From the NCBI RefSeq assembly GCF_026965555.1, contig NZ_CP114040.1, positions 6,510,001-6,574,000 on the forward strand: 64,000 nt of DNA, in the 5' to 3' direction. This document shows positions 54,351 to 62,347 of the stretch, piece by piece. The DNA is from Nannocystis punicea (GTDB taxonomy: Bacteria; Myxococcota_A; Polyangia; Nannocystales; Nannocystaceae). The position numbers and the translations under genes are program-made. The notes beneath the pieces are model-generated. The model was not told where the DNA came from, made no database searches, and was given only the letters and a program-made list of their open reading frames with translations. Within the stretch, counting starts at the first letter, position 1. Every line of letters begins with the position of its first letter.

Positions 54351-54734
54351 TCAGCGCTGGATCGCCGCCACTTCGTCGACCTGGCTGCGCAGCTCGTGGA
54401 TGTCGAACGGCTTCTCGATGAAGCGATCGCAGCCCGCGTCCATCGCCTGCCGGCGCTCGCGCTTCATCACGCTGGCGGTGACTGCGAGGACCGGCGTCGC
54501 GGCGATGTCGGGGGTCGCGCGGATCCGCTGGACCACCTCGATCCCGCTGATGCCGGGCAGGTCGAGGTCGAGCAGGACCACATCGGGCCGCCGGTCGCGC
54601 ACCAGGGCCAGGCCGGACACCCCGTCCTTGGCGCCGATGACCTCGTAGTCGCCGGACAGCTCGAGGATCTTGCGGGCCAGAGCGAAGTTGCTCGGGTTGT
54701 CCTCGATGTAGACGACGAGCTTGCGGCCCTCCAC
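54351..54734 (-). CDS. Single-domain response regulator (CheY-like receiver)
   Basis: 127 residues from GTG 54734. A complete receiver: KLVVYIEDNPSNFALARKIL (acidic pocket), DVVLLDLDLPGISGIEVVQR (phospho-acceptor Asp), ATPVLAVTASVMKRERRQAM (Thr/Ser switch) and CDRFIEKPFDIHELRSQV (Lys). The sequence is close to DivK-like stand-alone regulators (YIEDNPxN). No output domain. Its cognate kinase is not obvious; the NtrY-like kinase begins 2.3 kb away on the other strand. The promoter region is shared with the divergent BamA-like gene, 61 bp away. Confidence 0.86.
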   Translation of the reverse strand: MEGRKLVVYIEDNPSNFALARKILELSGDYEVIGAKDGVSGLALVRDRRPDVVLLDLDLPGISGIEVVQRIRATPDIAATPVLAVTASVMKRERRQAMDAGCDRFIEKPFDIHELRSQVDEVAAIQR

Positions 54735-54795
54735 GGACTGCAGTCTAGCGGACAACGGCGCGGCGCGGGCGGGCCTTGCGTTACACTCGCGGCCC

Positions 54796-56373
54796 ATGCA
54801 CGACCGTGACGCCCGCGCAGGCGACCGCCGATCCCGGCGGCCTGCTCCGAGTCGGTGGTCGTGCGGCCCCGCGTGGGGTCTCCTCGCGGCAGGGGTCTTG
54901 CCGTGGACGGCAGCCGCCGCTCCGCCCGCCAGCACCAGCCCGCCCGCGACTGCGGCGGCGGCGAGCCCGACCGCCGCCGCCAGCGCCGGGACCGCGACAA
55001 CTTCGACGCAGGAGCGGCGGAGCGTCACCATCGCCGCCCTCGAGGTCCGCGGCACCGAGCAGACCCCCGCCGCGCGCGTCGTCGAGATCCTCGCCGGCGA
55101 GGGCCTGCGCCAGGGCGAGACCCTCCTGTGGCCCGAGGACGCGCGGGTCCAGCGGGCTCGCCTGCGGCTGCTGCAGACCGACGCTTTCGAGCGCGTCACC
55201 CTGCGCCTGCGCCCGCTCGCCGGCGATCCCGGCAGCGTCACCTTGACCGTCGACCTCGAGGAGCGCAGCTCGCTCGAGGTCACCGACCTGTACCTCGGGA
55301 CATCTCGCTTCACCCCCTTTCGCGGCGGCATCCAGGCGCTCGAGCGCAACTTCCTCGGCCGCGCCCTGCAGCTCGGCGGCGGCTTCGTGTGGGGCAGCTT
55401 GCCGCGGCAGGTCCCGCGCAGTCGGCGGCAGCAGGCCTTCCGCCTCCACCTCGCCGCCCCGCGCCTGCGCGGCTCGCGGTTCGGCCTCGCCGGCACCGTC
55501 TACGTCACCTCCGCCAGCGAGCCGTACCGGATCGCCGGCCGCACCGACGACCCTGACCCGTCCCTGTTCCGCACCGTCGACTACGGCCGGATCGGCGGCA
55601 TCCTCGGCACCACCTTCAACGCCGGCAACCGCCTCGTCTTCGGCCTCGATTACCGGTTCGAGCGGGTCAACGCCCAGCTGCCGACCGACCCGACCTACAC
55701 CTCGCCGATCGGCGAGTCGCAGCCGATCGACCTCGAGCTGCGGCCCGGCGTCCACCGCCTCACCTCCTTCAACTTCGGCCTCAACTACGACGGCCGCGAC
55801 GAGGCCGCGCGGCTCGGCAAGGGCGCGCGCGTCGCCCTCGATCTGCAGCTCAGCTCGCCGCTGGTCGGCAGCCAGTACGAGTACATCAAGCTGGTCGCCG
55901 GCGCGGCCTACAGCTTCCGCCTGCCCTGGGGCCACTGGATCACCCCCAGCGTCGTCGCCGGGCAGATCGCCGGGCGCGCCCCGCGGTTCGAGCGGTTCTT
56001 CGCCGGGGACCTCAGCGACTGGACCCCCGGGCGCGAGTTGGGTCTCATCTACACCACCCGCAGCCCGGTCGACGTCTTCAATACCGGCGTCGACAGCCGC
56101 GTCCTCGGCTCGTTGTTCGCCCGCTTCGACCTCGAGTACGTGTGGCCGCTGTTTCAGCGCAACCGCGTGCGCGGGATCAAGGCCGGCTACCTCATGTGGT
56201 CGACCGGCATCTTCACCTTCGCCGGCGACTCCTCGGAGCGGGCCCGTCACCGCGCCGCCGGCGAGTGGGCCGCCCCGATCGGCTTCAACGCCAACTTCGG
56301 CCTGCGCCTCGAGACCGTCGTCGGCGCCCTCGAATTCACCGTCGGCAACGTCCTGCGGAGGACCCCGCTGTGA
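54796..56373 (+). CDS. BamA/TamA-like outer-membrane protein
   Basis: 525 residues. A signal segment (CGPAWGLLAAGVLPWTAAAA) is followed by an Ala/Thr-rich linker. One POTRA-like domain comes next (SVTIAALEVRGTEQTPAARV, TDAFERVTLRLRPLAGDPG, VTLTVDLEERSSLEVTDLYL). The C-terminal region is an Omp85/bacterial surface antigen barrel (FRGGIQALERNFLGRALQLG, LTSFNFGLNYDGRDEAARLG) ending LEFTVGNVLRR. The expected role is insertion or export of outer-membrane proteins, but having few POTRA domains points to a specialised Omp85, not the main BamA. It is translationally coupled to the DUF4390 gene (GTGA overlap). Confidence 0.8.
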   Translation: MHDRDARAGDRRSRRPAPSRWSCGPAWGLLAAGVLPWTAAAAPPASTSPPATAAAASPTAAASAGTATTSTQERRSVTIAALEVRGTEQTPAARVVEILAGEGLRQGETLLWPEDARVQRARLRLLQTDAFERVTLRLRPLAGDPGSVTLTVDLEERSSLEVTDLYLGTSRFTPFRGGIQALERNFLGRALQLGGGFVWGSLPRQVPRSRRQQAFRLHLAAPRLRGSRFGLAGTVYVTSASEPYRIAGRTDDPDPSLFRTVDYGRIGGILGTTFNAGNRLVFGLDYRFERVNAQLPTDPTYTSPIGESQPIDLELRPGVHRLTSFNFGLNYDGRDEAARLGKGARVALDLQLSSPLVGSQYEYIKLVAGAAYSFRLPWGHWITPSVVAGQIAGRAPRFERFFAGDLSDWTPGRELGLIYTTRSPVDVFNTGVDSRVLGSLFARFDLEYVWPLFQRNRVRGIKAGYLMWSTGIFTFAGDSSERARHRAAGEWAAPIGFNANFGLRLETVVGALEFTVGNVLRRTPL

Positions 56374-57014
56374 GACGGCGCGCCCTCCTCCTCGCCGGCC
56401 TCTCGCTGCCGCTGCTGGGCGCCAGCGGCCTCGAGCTGCTGCGCAACCGCCGGGCCAAGTTCGAGGAGGTCGGCGACGGCGTGCTCATGACCGCCGCCAT
56501 GCCGGAGCTGTTGCCCACGCGCGACGGCGACGCCATGGCCTCGCTCGAGTCGGCGTTCGCCACCACCCTCGTGTTCGAGATCGTCGTCTACCGCGCCGGC
56601 CACAGCGTCGCGGTCGACCAGCGCTCGCGCGTCGTCAAGATCCAGTACAACCCCTGGAAAGAGCGCTACGTGGTCACCACCAGCGATCCGGGACGCGCCC
56701 CGCAGATCCGCTACTACACCGACCGCGACGAGGCGATCGCCCGCGCCACCACCCTCGACCGCGTCCGCGTCGCCCGCGTCAGCGCCCTCCAGCGCGGCCC
56801 CGAGGCCGTCTACTTCGCCACGGTCGTCGGCCAGCGCAACCCGATCGACCGCGACCTGCTCGCCCCGCAGTCCGGTGACGAGTGGGACCGCGGCCAGGGG
56901 CGCGACCTCTCGGTCTTCTCGCGCTGGGTCGGCATCTTCGTCCGCGCCACCCAGAGCGCCGAGCAGACCTTCGCAATAAAAACCGTCCCGGGCTTCTATC
57001 TGGTGTCGTCATGA
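56370..57014 (+). CDS. DUF4390 protein
   Basis: 214 residues from GTG 56370, overlapping the BamA-like stop by 4 nt and overlapping the kinase start by 4 nt (ATGA). A signal or anchor segment (LLLAGLSLPLLGASGLELL) is followed by LESAFATTLVFEIVVYRAGH, VVKIQYNPWKERYVVTTSD and FVRATQSAEQTFAIKTVPGF, the DUF4390 pattern, a periplasmic beta-rich domain. DUF4390 genes are commonly next to NtrY-like kinases, suggesting that it modulates the kinase sensor. Function is inferred from context only. Confidence 0.8.
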   Translation: MRRRALLLAGLSLPLLGASGLELLRNRRAKFEEVGDGVLMTAAMPELLPTRDGDAMASLESAFATTLVFEIVVYRAGHSVAVDQRSRVVKIQYNPWKERYVVTTSDPGRAPQIRYYTDRDEAIARATTLDRVRVARVSALQRGPEAVYFATVVGQRNPIDRDLLAPQSGDEWDRGQGRDLSVFSRWVGIFVRATQSAEQTFAIKTVPGFYLVSS

Positions 57015-59035
57015 GTCCGCGCGGTCCCAGCGACGACGACGCCCCGCGCCCGGGGCCGCCCCCGGCGGACACCCCGCCCGGCGATCGCGCCGCTGCCGAT
57101 CCCTCGCGCTCCGGTCCGCGCGACGACCTCCCCGGCACCTCGCGCCCGCCCCCTGCTTCGCGCGACCGCGCCGAACCTTCGCCCACGCGCCCGACCACCG
57201 ACCCGCGCAGCAAGCCCGAGCCCTCGCGCCCGCCCGTCGGGGGCAAGCGCGAGCCCTCGCGCCCGCTCGCGCGGCCGGCAGGGCGTCCGCCCTCGACCGT
57301 CACCCCGGCCGCGCGGCCCGAGTCGTCCGCCCACCCGCGCGCCGACAAGTCCGCGACCGACGCTCCGCAGCGGCCGTTCGCCTCGTTCGCCCGCTTCTCC
57401 GCCCCCGACTCGCGGCCCTCCGATCTCTCGCGGATCCGCATGACCCGGATCGGCCAGCGGATCGTCGCCGCGCCGCGGGTGCCGTGGTGGGGGCGGCTCG
57501 AGTCGCGGGTGATCACCGCGCTCGTGTGCCTCGGGATCCTCTGCGTCGGCGCCTCCGCCTACCTCGTCGCCCTCACCGTGCAGTACTTCGAGGGCATCGT
57601 CGGCTCGGCCACGCAGAAGAGCGACGACGCGGTCGCCCTCTCGCTGCCCTTCTACGACGGCTACGTCAAGGCGCGCAAGGAGACCTACCGGGCCCGCCTC
57701 GAGGCCATGGCCCGCGAGCTCGAGCTGGCGGCCGCGCGCGGCGAGCTCGCGGCCGACGACCCGGCCGGCCTGCGCGAGCTGCTGCACGAGCACTTGCGGC
57801 GCGAGCCCGACCTCGTCGAGCTGTCGGCCGGCGGCCCGCACCACGCCCTGGCCGAGCGGCGGGCGCTGCTGCCCGAGGACGAGGGCGCGCGGATCTGGGT
57901 CATGTCCGGCCCTGTCCCTTTGAACATGTTCCCTGCGACAGGGCCGATCGACCAGGCCGGCCTGTCCGCCATCTTCGCCCTCGACCCGGCGCTCGACCGC
58001 GACTACCAGTCGCTCGGCATGATCAAGCGCGGCCTCGACTACGTCACCGTCGACGGCAACGTCGTTGACCGCGGCGAGCTCGAGCGGGCGGTGTATCGCG
58101 CGATCGGGGCCGCCAGCGCGCTGGTGCTGATGGTCGCCTTCATCGCCGGCTTTTTGCTCGCGCGGGCCACCACGCGCAAGCTGAGCATGCTCAGCGACGC
58201 CATGCTGCGGGTGGCCGGCGGCGATCTGCTCGCGCGCGTGCCCGAGCTCGGCAACGACGAGCTCGGCCAGCTCGGCGCCGCCTTCAACGGCATGCTCGAC
58301 GAGCTCGCCTCGGCCCAGCGCAAGCTGTCGTACCTGCAGCGGGTCGGCGCCTGGCAGGAGATGGCGCGGCGGATCGCCCACGAGATCAAGAACCCGCTGA
58401 CCCCGATCCAGCTGGCCGCGCAGCAGCTGCGCGAGAAGGACCCGGGCACCGACGAGAACTTCTCGCGCCTGCTCCGCTCCTCGGTCGAGATCGTCGAGGA
58501 CGAGATCGAGTCGCTGCGGCGCATGGTCACCAGCTTCTCGCGCTTCGCCAAGGTCCCCGAGGCCCAGCTCGAGCCGACCGTGGTCGCGCGGATCCTCGGC
58601 GAGTTCGAGCGCGCCTACGGCCACCTCACCGAGCGCGAGTCGGATGTCCTCGAGGTCATCCCCGCGCCCCCGTCGCTCGTCATCCTCGGCGATCGCCAGC
58701 TGCTCAAGCAGTGCCTCGTCAACCTGGTCGAGAACGCGGTGCTGTCGCAGCGGCAGCGCGGCCCGGTGCACGTGCGGGTGGTCGCGCGCCCGGCCGAGGG
58801 CGAACCCGGGTTCGTCGAGCTGCGGGTCGACGACAACGGCCCCGGCATCGAGCCCGAGCGGCGCGAGCGGGTGTTCGAGCCCTACGAGTCGACCCGCAAG
58901 GAGGGCACCGGCCTCGGCCTGGCGATCGTCAAGAAGGTCGTCCTCGATCACAACGGCGAGGTCCGGGTCGAGGACAGCGAGCTCGGCGGCGCCGCCGTGG
59001 TGATCCGGCTGCCGCTCCACGAGCCCGGGGGTTGA
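57011..59035 (+). CDS. NtrY-like membrane sensor histidine kinase
   Basis: 674 residues. A Pro/Arg-rich disordered N-terminus (1-150) precedes TM1 (about 166-190, ITALVCLGILCVGASAYLVA), an extracytoplasmic sensor region, TM2 (about 363-385, SALVLMVAFIAGFLLARA) and a HAMP (LSDAMLRVAGGDLLARVPEL). The dimerisation domain has phospho-acceptor His457 in MARRIAHEIKNPLTPIQLAA. HATPase motifs are LVENAVLSQ, VDDNGPGIEPE and GTGLGLAIVKKVVLDHNGEV. No NtrX is adjacent; the nearby lone receiver at 54351 is a candidate partner. A phased hairpin array lies in frame in the sensor region. It is coupled to the DUF4390 gene. Confidence 0.9.
   Translation: MSPRGPSDDDAPRPGPPPADTPPGDRAAADPSRSGPRDDLPGTSRPPPASRDRAEPSPTRPTTDPRSKPEPSRPPVGGKREPSRPLARPAGRPPSTVTPAARPESSAHPRADKSATDAPQRPFASFARFSAPDSRPSDLSRIRMTRIGQRIVAAPRVPWWGRLESRVITALVCLGILCVGASAYLVALTVQYFEGIVGSATQKSDDAVALSLPFYDGYVKARKETYRARLEAMARELELAAARGELAADDPAGLRELLHEHLRREPDLVELSAGGPHHALAERRALLPEDEGARIWVMSGPVPLNMFPATGPIDQAGLSAIFALDPALDRDYQSLGMIKRGLDYVTVDGNVVDRGELERAVYRAIGAASALVLMVAFIAGFLLARATTRKLSMLSDAMLRVAGGDLLARVPELGNDELGQLGAAFNGMLDELASAQRKLSYLQRVGAWQEMARRIAHEIKNPLTPIQLAAQQLREKDPGTDENFSRLLRSSVEIVEDEIESLRRMVTSFSRFAKVPEAQLEPTVVARILGEFERAYGHLTERESDVLEVIPAPPSLVILGDRQLLKQCLVNLVENAVLSQRQRGPVHVRVVARPAEGEPGFVELRVDDNGPGIEPERRERVFEPYESTRKEGTGLGLAIVKKVVLDHNGEVRVEDSELGGAAVVIRLPLHEPGG
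57911..57942. repeat. In-frame phased hairpin array in the NtrY-like sensor domain
   Basis: CCTG 57911, CATG 57925 and CAGG 57939 are on exact pitch, preceded by CATG 57901. It encodes about residues 298-311 (MSGPVPLNMFPATGP), a probable surface insertion in the extracytoplasmic domain. Confidence 0.72.
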
Positions 59036-59254
59036 CCCGGTCGCCGACCCCGCGCCCGGGGCAGATCTGCGCAGTGCGCCGGCTCCCGCGCCCGCGCAAA
59101 CAGCGCGCCGCGCAGACCGCTTGTGACAGTGCGCGCGCGCCGGCCCGCGCGCCTCGTCCGCGGCCCGATCCGGCGCAGACTCCACGCGGACCGGGCTGCC
59201 CGGCTTGTGGCCGCCGGGGTATCGTTGGCCCGCTCGGCTCCAGAGCTCTCGCGC

Positions 59255-62014
59255 ATGACCTCCGCTGACACCGATCTCGGGTTCCCGACCAAGGGCTCGC
59301 TCAAGCGCGTGCCGTTCTCCAGCCTCCTGCGCGACATCGCCGGAGCCGGCGTCACCGGCAGCCTGTACCTGATGAGCGGGGACACGAAGAAGGTCGTGTT
59401 CTTCGTCGACGGCCGGCCGACGGTCGTCCGCAGCAACCTCGCCAGCGAGTTCCTCGGCCAGATCTTGACCGATCAGGGCCTCATCACCCAGGAGCAGTGC
59501 GACAACACCCTCGAGGCCATCCGGCGCACCGGCAAGAAGCAGGGCGAGCTGCTGGTCGAGATGGGCATCCTCTCCGAGCACAACCTGCGCTACGGCCTGG
59601 ACGAGCAGCTGCGGCGCAAGTTGTTCGAGATCTTCGCCTGGGACGAGGGCCGGTTCCAGTTCAAGGAGGGGACCGAGCCGGGCATCAGCGGCACGCCGCC
59701 GGCCGGCACCACCGAGGCGCTGATCCTCGCCGCCATCCAGGAGCGCTTCACCGACGAGCGCGCGCGCGAGGCCCTGCGGCCGTGGGCCGACAAGTACCCG
59801 ACCCAGAGCCCGCGGTGGAGCGGCGACGCGGCCGGCCTCGAGCTCTTGCCGGAGGAGCTCTACTTCCTGCGCTGCATCGACGGCAGCCGCACCACCGACG
59901 AGCTGCTGTCGCGCCGGCCCGACCTCGAGGTCCCGCAGCTGTCGACCTTGCTGCTCGGCCTCATCAGCGCCGGCGTCGTCGACCCGCTCGACGCCAAGGC
60001 GCCGCGGCGCCTGGCCCCGCTGCGGCCCAACCTGACCCCGCCGACCTTGCCCGAAGAACAGCTCGCGCCGGGCTTCGAGGTCCTGTCGACCATCGGCGAG
60101 TACGAGGACACCCCGCTGCCGAGCCGCCTGCCGGTCGACCTCGGCGCCTCCTCGAGCCGGAACCCGCGCGTCCCGCTGCTGCCGACCGAGGACGAGGAGA
60201 TGTTCCGCGGCCTCAACGTCGACGAGAGCGTCGTCACCGATCCGCGCAACCTGAGGGCCAAGCTCCAGAGCGCCGCCATCCGCGAGGTCATCCCCCGCCC
60301 CGCGCCCGCTGCCTCCGCGCCCGCTGTCGGGAGCGCCGACGTCTCCGGCTCGTTCGACGCCGAGACCGACTTCAGCGACCTGCGCGACGGCCCCGAGGAC
60401 TCGATCCGCGGCCCTGCGCCGGTTCCCGCACCCGCGACGGCCCCCGCGCCCAGGCCGGAGATGCCCAAGCCCGAGGGCCTCAAGCTCGGCCCCGGCCTCG
60501 CCTCCCTGTTGCGCAAGGAGGCGCCCCCGATCGTCCCGCCGGTCGAGACGGCCGCCGACGTCTCGCACACCTCCGCGGTGATCGCCCTGCTCGACGACCC
60601 CGAGCTGCCCGAGGACCTCGCCGATCCCGACGACCTCCTCGGCGACGAGTCGCTCGCCGGCGTCGCCCTCCCCGACGAGCCGCTGCCCGACGAGTCGCTC
60701 GCCGGCGTCGCCCTCCCCGAGGAGTCCCTCGCCGGCATCGCCCTCCCCGACGAACCGCTCCCCGAGGAGTCCCTCGCTGGCATCGCCCTCCCCGACGAGC
60801 CGCTCCCCGAGGAGTCCCTCGCCGGCATCGCCATCCCCGACGAGCCGCAGGCCGCCGACGCCGACGAGCCGCTCGAGGACATCGAGGAGCTCGAGGAGCT
60901 CGACGACGAGATGATCGAGGACGAGCACGACGACGCGGACGAGGCCGGCGGTGACGACGAACCCGCCGAGCCGCCCGTGGCCGCCGCCAGCGACCCCGCG
61001 AGCGAGCCTGACGGCCCTGCCGGCCTCGCCGGCGGCGACCTCGACGCCGAGCCGCCGCCCACCCTCGCGCCGGAGGGCCTCGCGCCCGAGCCCCTCGCCG
61101 ACCTGCCCGAAGAGCCAGGTGACCTCGGCGACCTCGCCGAGCTCGGCGACAGCGCCCTGCTCTCGATCGCCGCCGTCACCGCCGACGCCGGGGCCGAGCC
61201 CGACGCCGGCCTCGAGCCCGACGCCGGCCTCGATCCCGACGACCTGCTCGCCGGCGTCGACGACGACCTCCTGCTCGCCGACGGCGACGAGCCGCTGCCC
61301 GACCTCGGCGACCTCGACGGCCTCGAGCTCGGCGACGACCTCGGCGACCTCGCCGGCGACCTCGGCGACGACCTCGGCGGCGCCCCGCTCGATCCCAACG
61401 TCTCCGGCGACCTCTCGCTGTCGGTCGACCTGGCCGACCTCGGCGATCCCAACGTCTCCGGCGACCTCTCGGCCGAGATCGGTGACCTCGGCGAGGACGA
61501 CGAGGCCGAGGAGCTCGACCCGCTCGACGAGGAGCCCGAGCTCGGCGACCTCGGCGGCGACGCCGGGTACGCCGACGAGCCGATGCTCGCCAGCGGCGAG
61601 AACACCTTCGTCGGCCCGAACGACGAGGCCGGCGGCGCCGACGGCGGCGCGGAGGCCTACGCCGCCATGCGCTACGGCGAGGCCGAGGCCGCCATGCGCG
61701 ACGGCGACTACGACACCGCCGTCGCCCTGTTCGAGGACGCGTACAACACCGGCTTCGACACCGCCGACCTGCACGCCCACCTGGCCTTCGCCCGCTACCG
61801 CGCCAGCGGCGGCGACCCGGAGATCGGCCAGAACTCGCTCGAGCTGCTCGACTACGCCGAGAGCATCAACCCGAGCCTGGCGATCCTCCACGCCTACCGC
61901 GGCGCCATCTTCGTCGGCATGGGCGTCCCCGACAGCGCCCGCGAGTGCTTCGAGCGCGCGCTCTACCTCGATCCGTACTGCGAGCTCGCGCTCGAGTACC
62001 GCGACGCCGAGTAG
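59255..62014 (+). CDS. DUF4388 regulatory protein with acidic repeats and TPR-like C-terminus
   Basis: 919 residues. The N-terminus (1-180) is a DUF4388/PATAN-type domain: KRVPFSSLLRDIAGAGVTGS, KVVFFVDGRPTVVRSNLASE and EQLRRKLFEIFAWDEGRFQF. A winged-helix-like part follows. The middle (about 460-870) is very acidic and repetitive: the motif ESLAGVALPDEPLP occurs about five times at 60640-60850, plus DPNVSGDLS repeats near 61390-61470. The end (about 800-919) is helical, TPR-like (YDTAVALFEDAYNTGFDTAD). DUF4388 proteins are myxobacterial signalling and motility-linked adaptors; the exact role is unknown. It is preceded by a 219-bp GC-rich gap after the kinase. Confidence 0.82.
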   Translation: MTSADTDLGFPTKGSLKRVPFSSLLRDIAGAGVTGSLYLMSGDTKKVVFFVDGRPTVVRSNLASEFLGQILTDQGLITQEQCDNTLEAIRRTGKKQGELLVEMGILSEHNLRYGLDEQLRRKLFEIFAWDEGRFQFKEGTEPGISGTPPAGTTEALILAAIQERFTDERAREALRPWADKYPTQSPRWSGDAAGLELLPEELYFLRCIDGSRTTDELLSRRPDLEVPQLSTLLLGLISAGVVDPLDAKAPRRLAPLRPNLTPPTLPEEQLAPGFEVLSTIGEYEDTPLPSRLPVDLGASSSRNPRVPLLPTEDEEMFRGLNVDESVVTDPRNLRAKLQSAAIREVIPRPAPAASAPAVGSADVSGSFDAETDFSDLRDGPEDSIRGPAPVPAPATAPAPRPEMPKPEGLKLGPGLASLLRKEAPPIVPPVETAADVSHTSAVIALLDDPELPEDLADPDDLLGDESLAGVALPDEPLPDESLAGVALPEESLAGIALPDEPLPEESLAGIALPDEPLPEESLAGIAIPDEPQAADADEPLEDIEELEELDDEMIEDEHDDADEAGGDDEPAEPPVAAASDPASEPDGPAGLAGGDLDAEPPPTLAPEGLAPEPLADLPEEPGDLGDLAELGDSALLSIAAVTADAGAEPDAGLEPDAGLDPDDLLAGVDDDLLLADGDEPLPDLGDLDGLELGDDLGDLAGDLGDDLGGAPLDPNVSGDLSLSVDLADLGDPNVSGDLSAEIGDLGEDDEAEELDPLDEEPELGDLGGDAGYADEPMLASGENTFVGPNDEAGGADGGAEAYAAMRYGEAEAAMRDGDYDTAVALFEDAYNTGFDTADLHAHLAFARYRASGGDPEIGQNSLELLDYAESINPSLAILHAYRGAIFVGMGVPDSARECFERALYLDPYCELALEYRDAE

Positions 62015-62347
62015 CACCCGCGCCGGCGTCCTCCCTGCCGCACGCATGCGGCGCGAAGGATCGCGCGCCGCTGCGCCCGTACATGTCCCCCGGGACATCT
62101 CATCCGTCCACCGACGCTCGCTCGTCGCTCGTCCATCTCCCGGAAGCTTCTGCCGGCGCCCGCGCCCGTGGCTCGCCGACACGGACAGATCCTTGAGGAC
62201 AGCTCACCCGGACCGGGCCGCTCGTCCGCCGGCCCGCGCAGCGCCCTGCCGTCTCGCGCATCGCGTCGCCGCCTCGTGCCCGCCCCCGCACCCCGCCGCG
62301 TCGAGGTCGCTTGCGCCGCGCCCAGCCTCGGGCAGCTTGCGCGCTCG
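62015..62347. repeat. Gap with two phased hairpin pairs
   Basis: No gene. CATG 62082/CATC 62096 (spacer TCCCCCGGGA, self-complementary) and CAGA 62186/CAGC 62200 (spacer TCCTTGAGGA) are each 14 nt apart. The in-frame extension upstream of the next gene through this stretch is Arg/Pro/Ala-rich and unsupported. Confidence 0.55.

Noticed and set aside
53979..54809. A gene between the glmU-like tail copy and the BamA-like gene
   Set aside because: The frame overlaps the well-supported receiver gene on the minus strand and has no recognisable domain. Only a short protein-like patch near 54080-54169 was worth noting.
57000..62182. A 1728-codon minus-strand open frame opposite the kinase and DUF4388 genes
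   Set aside because: It is a compositional shadow of two well-supported plus-strand genes; no motifs, and its sequence mirrors the repeats of the sense gene.
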